Positions 1 through 9,240 of a stretch of DNA of 24,840 nt are shown here, in pieces. This DNA comes from Irineochytrium annulatum. Its lineage: Eukaryota > Chytridiomycota > Chytridiomycetes > Chytridiales > Chytridiaceae. Under the pieces are notes generated by a model. That model was not told where the DNA came from. It ran no database searches and worked only from the letters and a program-made list of their open reading frames with translations. The stretch lies in the NCBI GenBank assembly GCA_027600665.1, contig JADGJL010000333.1, positions 1 through 24,840 on the forward strand, in the 5' to 3' direction. Position numbers and translations under genes: made by a program. The stretch's first letter is position 1. Each line of letters opens with the position of its first letter.

Positions 1-1
1 C

Positions 2-1407
2 TCGACCCCGCCTCGCGACATTCCTGTCCCGAGCGCGTCGATCGCGTCGAGCCTGTCGGCGGCCGTCGCAGCCAACCACTTGCCCGCCCACAGTCACCGA
101 GTTGCCTACCGCCCGCCTCGCGACATCCCTGTCCCGAGCGCGTCAAACGCGTCGAACCTGACGGTGGTTAACGCGGTTGATGCCTCCCCCCCGAACTGGG
201 ATGGTTGGGAACGAGTGAAGATGAGGTTGAACTTGGATCCGCCGCGCCGGCGACCCGCTCTCAGTCGCGACCGCCTCGACCAGCCCGTCCCGGAGCCCGT
301 CGCCGTCTTTATCGTCCCACAGCGAGTCCCGCAGCGCGCGAGAGCGTCGATCCGCCCGGCAACCGGCACGCCCCTGCCCGCCGCCCCGAACTTGCGCTGC
401 CGCATCGACTTCGACCACGACGACGCGAGGCCGAAGAGGCAAACGATTCAGGCCGAAAGTCCCGCCGACAGTGACCTGAGGTGAGTTCAACTTTTTTTTA
501 CCGCTTCCCTTTTTTGGTGGAAATTGAAGTAGAATACGACGGCTAAGTTAATTTTTGCTGTGTAGGCGTCAAGCTGCCAACATACTCCAGACCTGCAAGG
601 AAAAGCTGAAGGAATCAGGGGGGGAGAGTAGGGAACTGTTCAACCCAACGAGCACGGAAGACCAAGAGAGGGAAGAGCATCGGTAAGTTCATTGCTGACG
701 CAGTAGATCTTTGAGGACATGAAGCTTGTCTTTTTTTAAACTGTCAGGCGCATTATGCATCGGCTAACTTCACGTTCTACACTTGCAGAAATAAACGCAA
801 CTTGATAGAGGGTCGCATTCGCGCTCGCGCGTGGAGCCGCTCGAACCGGGCGGCGATGGACCACACCTTCACCATCGAGAAAGCCGCTGCCACAGTGGCG
901 CAGATAAACCGGCGCCGCAAGCGCCGCCGACGCGGAAGATCTCGAGTCGCTACTCTTTCCCGCCTCAACCTGGTATCTGAAACTGAGGATGAGAATAACG
1001 ACGACAATAATGCGGGTCCATCGCACGCGCTTGGCATGGGTCCGTCGACCGGCGTGCGGAAGCGCAAGCGCCAGGACGAGGACGACAACTGGGACGATGA
1101 GGATCTCATCAACGACAAAGAACGCAGGAAGAGGCCGCGGCTCGGGTAAGTGAAATTAGTGTTAGGATCATGATGGCAGGGGAGAGTATTTGGCGTGTTG
1201 CAGGAGCTTACCTACCATGAACTGAGCATTAAACTAACGGCCCCTACCATATCCACATGCAGACAATCGCCCAGCAACCCGTTCCTGGTCCCAGCTACTC
1301 CTCCCGTGCCGCCGCCGGCTAAGCGAAGACGGGACAGCGACGACGAGGGCGATGACGACAACAATCGCCCGAGAAAGCAGCAGAGGAGGTGGCCCGTCCT
1401 TGCATAG
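2..1407 (+). CDS. Hypothetical basic nuclear-type protein, 5' end outside window
   Basis: I see four exons at 2-480, 566-682, 789-1145 and 1263-1407, with donors GTGAGT, GTAAGT and GTAAGT. Each junction falls in phase 2 and the frame stays open to TAG at 1405-1407. The frame is already open at base 2, so the start lies upstream. The first exon contains an in-frame repeat of about 35 codons with the shared core RDIPVPSAS. Later exons are rich in Arg/Lys clusters (RRRKRRRRGR, RKRKR, KERRKRPR, AKRRR) alternating with Asp/Glu runs, as in nuclear or nucleolar proteins with several NLS-like patches. No catalytic domain is recognisable, so I give no function. The end is uncertain: a 22-bp triple repeat straddles the stop, and an AG/GTGGCC donor-like site at 1389 could lead elsewhere. 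In the simplest splice to 1453 it would reach a stop immediately. Confidence 0.6.
9..161 (+). repeat. In-frame 105-bp repeat unit, two copies
   Basis: The sequence starting CGCCTCGCGACATTCCTGTC at base 9 recurs at base 114 with a few substitutions over about 47 bp. The spacing is exactly 105 bp, or 35 codons. The translated cores are RDIPVPSASIASSL and RDIPVPSASNASNL. Because the period is a multiple of three, this is a protein-level repeat within the partial gene, and more copies may lie left of the window. Confidence 0.75.
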
Positions 1408-1449
1408 GAGGTGGCACACCCTGGCACAGGAGGTGGCTCGTCCACATTT
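1384..1449 (+). repeat. Three tandem copies of a 22-bp unit across the stop codon
   Basis: Units begin at 1384, 1406 and 1428, each opening with AGGAGGTGGC followed by a more variable half that partly shares CGTCC or ACCC. The TAG stop of the first gene straddles the junction between units 1 and 2. The period is not a multiple of three, so a change in copy number would change the C-terminus. Confidence 0.7.
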
Positions 1450-2097
1450 GCAGATGACGCACCTGGCCAGAACAGCGATTAACGACCCTACGCGTGTGAG
1501 CAGCCCTGGCTCCGGGCAAGCGACGGGCACCGCGGACCGCGCGAAGGGGGGGCTCAGCCGGGAGGTCGAGGTAGGTGGTTTCTTTGGTTGGTCGCGGGGG
1601 TGATATGAGGTGAAGGGCCTCGGAGCGGTCGGGTAGCCTCACGGCAGCCCTCCCTCTGCCGCCTTATCGCCACACGTCCCCAGCGGCCGGGAGTTGATTG
1701 GAGTGCGCGTGGCGTGGGATGAGGTTAGCTGCAATGTCGGGAGGGGCCCGTACTTCGATAGGCGCCTCACTGCGGCCACCGACTCTGATCTTCTCTCGGA
1801 TGCACCGCGGTCGGCCTTAGTTGCCCATCGACCCGACCGACTGGTTGTCTCTTCGCGAGTGTGGTCCTGTCGCCACCGTGTTTTGGCCGTTGGTTCCTTT
1901 CTGGTTGTAGCTAAGCCGTCATTTACAGTCTCCTCCGAGCGCAATCTATCGCCCAACGCACCGCAACGGCCTACGAGTTTTGGTTACCTATTTATTCAAC
2001 GGACACCCGCCTTCAACCTCTTTGTTAATCGTATCAACCCTCCAATGAACATCATGTAGGAGGTTACGTTTTTGCCGCTTTGATAACAATTTTTCAG
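1408..2097. other. Intergenic or unassigned stretch
   Basis: After the 22-bp repeats I find no exon with family support. A 121-codon open frame at 1694-2059 could in principle splice from about 2056 (GTAGGA donor) into the exon at 2098, but its composition is not convincingly coding. The 5' end of the locus at 2098-3126 should lie in here if that locus is a gene. Confidence 0.4.
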
Positions 2098-3126
2098 CCT
2101 AACTACTGGCATCCCTGGCCTGCTGGAGGATCCGTCTTTTACCGCCTCCCGCCGCATGACGCGCAACGGCATCTGGTACAAGATGCGCAAGCGTCCACCG
2201 ACCACCGCGCCGTCATCAAAACCGAACCCGCTTGTCGGCGGGGCGGCTTCCGTTGATCCGATGGTATGTTACTTGATTTTTGTGTTGTTCACTTTGGCTT
2301 GCTGGGTCATAATTTCTTCTCGCGTATGCTTAACACTGCATTTTCCCACACCCCAGGACATGATCACGAGCATAGAAAAAGGCAAGATGCCTTCCACCGA
2401 GGAGGTCGACAAGTCGATGCAGGCGCTGCCTAACACCAAGGTCGCCCCCGGCCTTCGCGCCGACGGCAAGGTCGCAGTCGATCCATCCAACTACCCTAAC
2501 CAGGCCTTCCGCGACCTCCTCCACAACGATCTCAACGACAAGACCCAGAGTCGGACTCGCACGTCCTTACGAGCAGTTCAAGGCCATTGCGTTAGGCATT
2601 GCGGTGAGCAAGTCGCGCCACGGTCGCTGGCGGCAGAACGACGACCAGCAGCTATAGAGTGGCCAGACGCAGCAGCAGCATATCGACAACAACAGCCGCA
2701 GTTACAGCCGGACCAACAACAGCACCACGTGAACTTCCCCACCCTGAACCCGGCCTGCTTCACTTCTTCGTACAAGTCGTCGGTGAGCAGAACGCGCAGG
2801 GAGCCACCCGCCGGAACGTCGACGACCACTACTCGCGGGCAACCTCCGCTGTCGGACCGAAGACGAAGTCTCTTGTATACCGGCCTTCCGCACACGCCTC
2901 CTCGGCGAACGCTGACGGCACGGGCAGCGACTGGGAGGATGAGGTCCGTGGCAGGCTCGCCGAGATCAACGGCGCCGGCTTCCGCCAGCGGACTGGCGCC
3001 GCGGAGCCGAGCCTGTTTGGCTACCGCGAGTCCCTCGTCGACGGCGTGAAACTCAACATTGGCGTCATGACCGCGGTCAAGGTCTCCCTTCGGGATTTAT
3101 CCCCTGACGCGAGATTTAAGTTTGGA
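2098..3126 (+). pseudogene. Putative gene, probably frameshifted; weak HAM1-like resemblance
   Basis: An exon follows the TTTTTCAG acceptor at 2097 and runs to 2263 (donor GTATGT). Its partner starts at 2357 after CCCCAG, in phase 0. The peptide around the junction (VDPMDMITSIEKGKMPSTEE, then RDLLHNDLND) faintly recalls the N-terminal part of fungal HAM1-like proteins (DUF5923), where a 'GK-PST' segment precedes helices. That is a memory-based guess. After about 2550 the coding-like signal jumps to the +1 frame (LARPYEQFKAIALGIA, followed by a GTGAGC donor at 2604). From about 2800 to 3126 it sits in a third frame (WEDEVRGRLAEINGAGF). A GTAAGT donor at 3130 followed by an acceptor directly before TAG at 3181 could end the gene. 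I cannot make one continuous model, so it is either decayed, mis-sequenced, or has introns I missed. Confidence 0.35.
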
Positions 3127-3183
3127 ATAGTAAGTGTTCTTGACTTACTTTGGGGCAAATTAAACCAACCGATACTTAGTAGG

Positions 3184-3612
3184 CACGGTGTTGGCTTTGT
3201 AATCGCGGCGGTAGCGGGAGAGTGGACGCTGGGGTTGGGAGCTTGTGGGTTGCCTGTGGGGATTTTATATTTGCCTTTATTTGCCTTTTGGGATTTTATA
3301 CTTAACAACGGATTTTATGTACATTCCAACTTTTTTTTGGGCTTGGTCAAGGCGTGTACTTGCCATTAATGTTTTTGAGATGTCGTATATGTCTGCGTCC
3401 TTCTTTTTTATTTACTTAAACTATTGCAAATTTCCTCTTTTCATCGCTGTTAATTCCCGATCGCCGGCCAACCCTTTGATATTTGTAGTTGTAATAATAC
3501 ATGCCGATAAACTTTGACTTCACTTTTCCTGGATGCATTGAGTATTGAGTTGCGTGATATACTATAGCTTTAGATAACAGCTAGTTGAGTTGTCAAAGTT
3601 CTGGTTATCAGC
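3184..3612. other. AT-rich intergenic stretch
   Basis: This stretch is T-rich and A-rich, with only short chance open frames and no conserved peptide. It probably holds the 3' region of the preceding locus and the promoter and leader of the CD225 gene that starts at 3613. I see no clear TATA box. Confidence 0.5.
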
Positions 3613-4865
3613 ATGTCGGGATCCAATAGCGGGCTCGACCTCTACTCGGGCGAGGAAGATCCCTGGGAGTCATCCTATCTCGGCAACAGTGCTAAATCCC
3701 CGATCCTCTTCGACTTCCCGAAGCGCCTCTCGGCCGCGAACGCTGCCGCCACCCGCTCCCTCGACACTGATGACGTCCACCACGACCCGCACCGGGATCC
3801 GCACGCTCATCACCCGCACCGGCACGCTTCGCCCTCCGACGACTCCTTCCCGTCCTCCCCGATCCACGCCTTCATCTCCTCCGCCGCAGCCGCGGCCGCG
3901 TCGCCCACTTCCGCAGCCGCACCCGCTGCGCATGGATCGCCGGGTTCCCCGTTGGAAGAGGACGACGACGAGCCCGCGTTCCTTGGTCGCTTCGCCTCCG
4001 CGCTGCCGTCCTCGTCCTCTGCGAACGCGGGGGTCACGACGGGCTCCCGCGCTCCACCGCCGGCGCGACATCAACATCAGCACCAGCGCCAGCAACGCGC
4101 GGCGCGCAACCTCTCCCCGACGTTCTCATCTTTTCCGGGTCCGACGCACCGCGGCCACCAGAGGGGAGCGTCGGGATCCGGAGATACCGCCGGCGCTGGC
4201 GCGGCTGTTGGTTCCACGGCGTCCTCCCCGACATCCTACCTCTCGCGGGCGTTCCAGAGCGTCGCGGGCCTCTTTGGTCGGAATCCTGCACGGCGAAGAC
4301 GTGGCACCAGCGGGGGCAGCGCGGATGGGGTCGACGGAGCGAGGGTGTCATTGCTGGACGACGACGCGCTGGAGGAGGAGGCTGAGACGGGGGCCGCGAT
4401 CGCCGCTGGGCGGTATACTGGGGCAAATCTGGGGGCAGGGGGATCGAGGACGATGGGCGCCGCCGTGGGATCGCGCCGGCGGGAGGCGATGCTCAGGGAG
4501 CCGTCGGAGTTTGGGCAGTATGACGGGGACGCGCCCGTATTGGTGCCTAGCTGGCTGGGGCAGTCGATCATCGTGTCGATTTTGTCGTTGTTCTGTTTGG
4601 TAGGTGCTTGACCATACTTTACCTAAGGAATAAATTCTGATGGTTATTTTTTCGCGGTGTCTACTTGTATCAGTGCTCCCTCCCGATATCCCTCACGGCG
4701 ATTTTCTTTGCCTCAAAGGTCGACTCGCTTGCGATTCGAGGTCGGACGGCGGAGGCGCGACATCACGCGAATACCGCGAGGATCTTGACATACGTGGCGG
4801 CCGTTGTCACGCTTCTTGGCTGGGGGTTCTTTCTCTTTATGCTATATCAGCTCTTTCTTCCGTAG
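3613..4865 (+). CDS. CD225/dispanin domain membrane protein
   Basis: Two exons, 3613-4599 and 4674-4865, join in phase 0 across a 74-bp GTAGGT...TATCAG intron to give 392 residues. Residues 1 to about 300 are low complexity (Ser, Ala, Pro, His, with acidic patches) and likely disordered and cytosolic. The CD225 domain spans roughly 311-392. It opens with VPSWLGQSIIVSILSLFCL (first hydrophobic segment) and continues after the splice with CSLPISLTAIFFASKVDSLA, a charged loop RGRTAEARHHANTARI, and a second hydrophobic segment ending LLGWGFFLFMLYQLFLP. The order 'hydrophobic, FASKVDSL, G-x-x-x-A, A-x-x-A-+, hydrophobic' is the hallmark of IFITM/PRRT/dispanin proteins, which insert in membranes with an intramembrane hairpin plus a transmembrane helix. 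The cellular role in fungi is unknown to me. The intron cuts the domain, so neither exon alone shows it. Confidence 0.85.
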
Positions 4866-5192
4866 TTTCGTATTGATGCCGTTTTGTTTCCTGTCTCCGG
4901 CTGGATCAGCCATGTCATTCTACACAACTTCACATATCAGCCACCTACATTATTTGAGCCATTCGATAATTTTACTGTATTACTGTGCATCCGGACATCC
5001 ATTTGTCTTCGTTTTAAATGGGCTCATCGGCAAGAATCGCGGGTTGCAACCGAACAGCCCCGCTCTGTACTGATGCCGCAATTTCTTGGGATGATTTTAT
5101 TATATACCGTCGCATTTCAGCTGATTCTGCTCATTTGGGTCTTTGATTACAACATCGTCATGCTGGAACGAATTCACAAATACACGTCGGTC
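4866..5192. other. Intergenic stretch between CD225 and PCMT genes
   Basis: These 327 bp are AT-rich with no supported exon. They should contain the 3' UTR of the CD225 gene and the promoter of the methyltransferase gene. Confidence 0.6.
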
Positions 5193-6143
5193 ATGGCTTG
5201 GCGTTGCAGTGGAGCAACGAACGGGGAGTGAGTCGCAATGCTCGGACCCGACGGCTCTGATGCGGTCCTGCAGGCTGATCGCGAACCTCCGCCGGAGTGG
5301 CCTCATCAAGACCGATGCCGTGGAAGCCGCGATGTTGAAGGTGCGCAATCTTGCTTAGCCTCCACGCTGACCACCATGCAAACCTCCTCACAGGTCGACC
5401 GCGCCAAATACGCTCCCCGCGACTGCGACGACCCCTACCGCGATAGCCCGTTTCCCATCGGTAAGCATTCTTATTCCTTATCAGTTTTTTTTTTCTTTGA
5501 ACATCGCCTCTGTGCTTATTCTCTCTCGGCGGACAGGCCACCACGCCACGTGCAGCGCTCCTCACATGCACGCGATGTGTCTCGAGATCCTCCACACTCA
5601 CCTTCGCCCCGGATCCCGCGTCCTGGACGTCGGCAGCGGATCCGGCTATCTCACCGCGGCGATGGCCCACCTTGTCCGCGGGCCTTCCTCCGACGGCGGA
5701 ACCAGGGGCAAGGTCTGGGGTGTGGAGCACGTGCCAGAGCTGGTCGAGTTCTCGAGGGCTAATGTTAGAAGGGATCCCGGGTCGAGGGAGCTGATGGACG
5801 AAGGCACGTTGGAGTTCGTTGTTGGGGATGGGAGGAAGGGGTTGGAGGAGACCAGGGAGGGATTTGATGCGATTCATGTTGGGGCCGCAGCGCCAGAGGT
5901 GCCGCACGATTTGCTGGCGCAATTAAAGGAAGGTGGTATGTACTTTCCTTGATTGAGACCACGAAATCAGCTGACGGTGGGGTTGCAGGGAGGATGGTGA
6001 TCCCCGTTGGAACGCAGTCGCAGGATTTGAGGGTCATCGACAAGACCAAGGAGGGGGTGAAGCAGTCCGTCGCGTGTGGGGTTATCTACGTGCCGCTGAC
6101 GGATCTTGCCTCGCAGAGGAATCCCTCGCTGAGGATGCGCTGA
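5193..6143 (+). CDS. PCMT1: Protein-L-isoaspartate O-methyltransferase
   Basis: Five exons, 5193-5227, 5274-5340, 5394-5460, 5537-5935 and 5989-6143, keep frame and give 240 residues, close to the usual size of about 225-230. The N-terminus MAWRCSGATNGELIANLRRS matches the eukaryotic family start. HHATCSAPHMHA is the substrate-side motif. VLDVGSGSGYLTAAM is SAM-binding motif I, VWGVEHVPELVEFS follows it, and DAIHVGAAAPEVP with LKEGGRMVIPVG are the late motifs of the Rossmann fold. The enzyme methylates isoaspartyl residues in damaged proteins with SAM, starting their repair, mainly in the cytosol. The start is fixed by the family match. The first exon is only 35 nt and ends at a GTGAGT donor, so naive ORF calls miss it. 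The C-terminus is slightly extended and basic. Confidence 0.95.
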
Positions 6144-6382
6144 GAGGATGCTACGAGGAAGTTTTGATTAGCACGTCGCTTGTTGATAATACTTAGCGGT
6201 ACCAGCTTTGTCGTTTAAGCAGTCTATCGTGTCGCCAAGTAGCAATGTAAATCTATCATGCTTTTGTATTATGCGGACCCCATAAGGGTTTTCAGGGCCA
6301 GAAGAGGAAAAGCACGTCCCAGTTACCATTAAGTAAATCCCTACCAGTTCCGCAGATTTTTTTCGGCAATCTTGCGTTCAGT
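6144..6382. promoter_or_regulatory. Short intergenic region before the permease
   Basis: These 239 bp hold the 3' region of PCMT and the upstream region of the permease. I see no recognisable element beyond AT-rich patches. Confidence 0.4.
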
Positions 6383-9025
6383 ATGTACGAGCGAGCGGGC
6401 CAGTACGCGACGGAAGTCGACGGCTGCAATCACGGCCTCCGCGAGAGACGCGCGCACTCGACCACGTCCTTTACATCACTCGCGTCTCGCACCACGCAGG
6501 CGGCGGCAAATATCAAGCAGTGAGATCAGCGAATTCTCCACAGCTTGTCCGTTGACCATCCAAACTCCTACCAGGTCCGTCAAGGCCGAGTTTGAGGAGA
6601 AGAGCGAGTCGTGTAAGTGATTGTTGGCGCCAGGTATGGCGTTTAGACACGCTAACACTGCGGGCGGCCCGGATAGACTACGAAGTCCGCCAGCTCACGA
6701 CCAAATATCTCCGGACCTGGCACCAGTGGGGGTTCGCGTTTGGCCTCGTCGCATCGGGCGGCTCTTCCTTTTGGTACGCGCATCTGGCGGGAGGCTGCTG
6801 CTGTTTGAAGAGACTGCTGACGCTGTAACCGCGGACACTGCAGGAATGCCGGCCTCGTTAATGGATACGGTTCTGTGCTCGTCGCCACGCTTATCTCGAA
6901 CATCTACTTCTGGGCCTTTGCGAGTACGACTATCTTGGGATTTCTTTGCCACACCCTAACCCTTTACTATTTCGGTAGTTACACTTGCGGAAATGATGGC
7001 TATGCTCCCGTTCACAGGTATGCAAAAAATCGATGCTTCGTGCGCTTACTTCATTTTCCAGGTGGGATGGCAACATTCACGCGAGCAGCTTTTGGTAAGA
7101 GAATAAGAGTTACCACTGGGATACATTCTGACCGTAGATATAGGTCCATACGTGGGCTTTTTTGCAGGTAAAAAAATTGACGCGTGCATGGCCGTTAGAA
7201 TGCGTGGTTAACGTGGGGTCCTTCGTCACCAGGCAACTGTGAGATGTGGGAGTATATGGTACTTGCTGGTAAGACAACCCAGCTGGTCTTACCTTGCATT
7301 GATTTGACGTTTTTGTTGAGAAGCTTCAAACCTTTGCATGGTCTCCGAATGGTTTGTGCTGCGGGCCTCATTTACATCTTTGCACTCAATTTTCTAACCC
7401 ATACTCTCAGGGTCACGGCCGCGACCGGGTCGCCACGGAGCATGGAGCCATTGTGGTGGGTGATTCAACTGGTCGTCGCCATCGGCGTCCAATTCTACGG
7501 GATGAAGCTCTTCATGAACCTCGTGTTCTGTGGCGCCGTTAGCACCGCCGTTGTGAGCTCACGTTTCCGTTATAACTCATATTTTGTGTAATTAACTGAT
7601 GTTCACTCGCTTACAGTCACTTTTGGCCACAGGCCTGTCCATCGCAAAGGGTTTCGACCCGTCCTACTGGGCCTTTTTGGGCTACAACGTGACTATAACG
7701 GACTCGGTAGGAGCAAGCATCAGCGTACCAGCATCATCTATCTCGACGATGCAGGGTCTCTTCCCGCTGGGCGCCCTCGGTATCTTGAGCAGCCTGCCTG
7801 TTTCGCAGATGATGTTCCTCGGCATCGAGTGCCTCCCACTCCTCACAGAGGAGTCAACGGACTTTGTCAAAGATGGGCCGAAGGCGGCCATGTGGTCCAT
7901 CGGTTTTGTCTCGGTGCTGTTTTGGCTGGTTATGGTCATTCAGCCCTGCGTCAACCCTGGAGCTGCAGCGTTATCGTCTTTCTTTTCGGCTTCCGTCGAA
8001 GTTATTGCTCGAAGCTACAACATCGACTCGACCAGCAACGCTTACACCACCATTTCCTTCATATGCTTCGTTTTGCCGGTAGGCAAAAGGAGGACCGTAC
8101 TTCTGGATTACTAACATGTTTGCAACAACCTAGAACTTCGTGTCAATGCTCGTGCTCATCTACGCCTTCACGCGGCAGACGTTTTCGGTATGTTCCCTTA
8201 ACACCGCTCCCTTTATCTGATTCAACATTCACCGCGTACTTAAGCTCGCGCGCTCAGGCTACTTCCCTAGCTTCATGGCCTACACGAAACTCCCTTTCAA
8301 GGCCGAGCAAGTTCCGTGGCCAATGCTCATCCTCTCCGCCGCCGGAATGATTTTTCTCTCACTCATAACCTGGTACGAGCCCGGCAGCCAGCTCTCGATC
8401 GGACTATCGAACTCGGGCACGTTGTACGCCACGTGCACGTACCTCCTCACCGCACTGTCGTACGTGCGCCTTTACTACAAGTTCCCAAATATCAAGAGAC
8501 CGTGGAGAGCGCCTTACAACTTGGGCCTCATCGGAGCAATTTGTATGCTTTTTTTCCTTACTTATGTTGACAGCTCTTAGATATGATAATCGTTTCCCTA
8601 ATATCCATCGGGTACATGGCTTACTTGGAGATCTTTCGCGAGGCCGTGATCGTGTGCGTTGTAAAGCTGTCCATCTGCTTCCTGGAGATGTGGTTTTTCC
8701 ATCGAAAGCACCTCGTATTATCGCCTGAAGGTATACACAACTCTCATCGATCCGTTACCACTAAACCTTTCAATCAGAGAAATTTATACAGGCGCACATG
8801 AACGGAGGGGACGGGAAAGTCACAGCTGCAAGTGGGAGGGAAATTGATGCTGCGGAGCATGTCGCGAAGAGCTGGATGTCCCTCCACTTGTCTAAGGTTG
8901 CCGACATGGAGGCGCTCGCTGAAGAGGATGAGGAAGAAGAGGAAGAGGAGGAAAGGGGGTTGGAGATGGACTCAGTAAGAGTTGGACATTCGGGGCCTCT
9001 GAAGTCCAGTGAAATGCATGACTAA
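6383..9025 (+). CDS. APC-superfamily amino acid permease (ethanolamine-permease-like)
   Basis: Fifteen exons keep phase throughout: 6383-6519, 6575-6612, 6677-6773, 6844-6923, 6979-7017, 7062-7094, 7144-7167, 7233-7268, 7321-7351, 7411-7552, 7617-8078, 8134-8187, 8245-8542, 8581-8730 and 8778-9025. They encode 622 residues. After a polar N-terminus of about 65 residues comes the first helix with the broken substrate site, GFAFGLVASGGSSFWNAGL. Next come LAEMMAMLPFTGG, TFTRAAFGPYVGFFAGN, the strings STAVSLLATGLSIAKG and LARSGYFPSFMAYT, and a late FPNIKRPWRAPYNLG loop. These are the marks of the amino acid/polyamine/organocation transporters, nearest the eutP/ethanolamine permease group. About 12 transmembrane helices fit. 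The C-terminal tail is cytosolic, with a strongly acidic Glu/Asp run. The substrate cannot be read from sequence. The last exon uses the acceptor at 8777, because the AG at 8791 would give early termination. Confidence 0.9.
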
Positions 9026-9240
9026 GATTTTGTGAACAATCTTTTCATCTTTTATCTACTTTTAAAATACGGAAAGCATGGACGTGTGAAGTAAACAAGC
9101 TTGAGTAGCAAAGAGCTAAAAGGAAGAATTGACCTCGAACGAGGTTTCACGCTTCCGAAGATTATCCTACGTACTCGAAACTAAGGGCGAAACACTCCGA
9201 AGTGAAAGTTGTGAAGCCTTCAGCCTGCGTAGCCGTCGCC

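Noticed and set aside
3590..4603. A 337-codon open frame overlapping the CD225 gene in another frame
   Set aside because: It is dominated by Arg, Pro, Ser and Thr from reading GC-rich codons out of frame and has no domain. The overlapping frame gives a clear CD225 domain after splicing.
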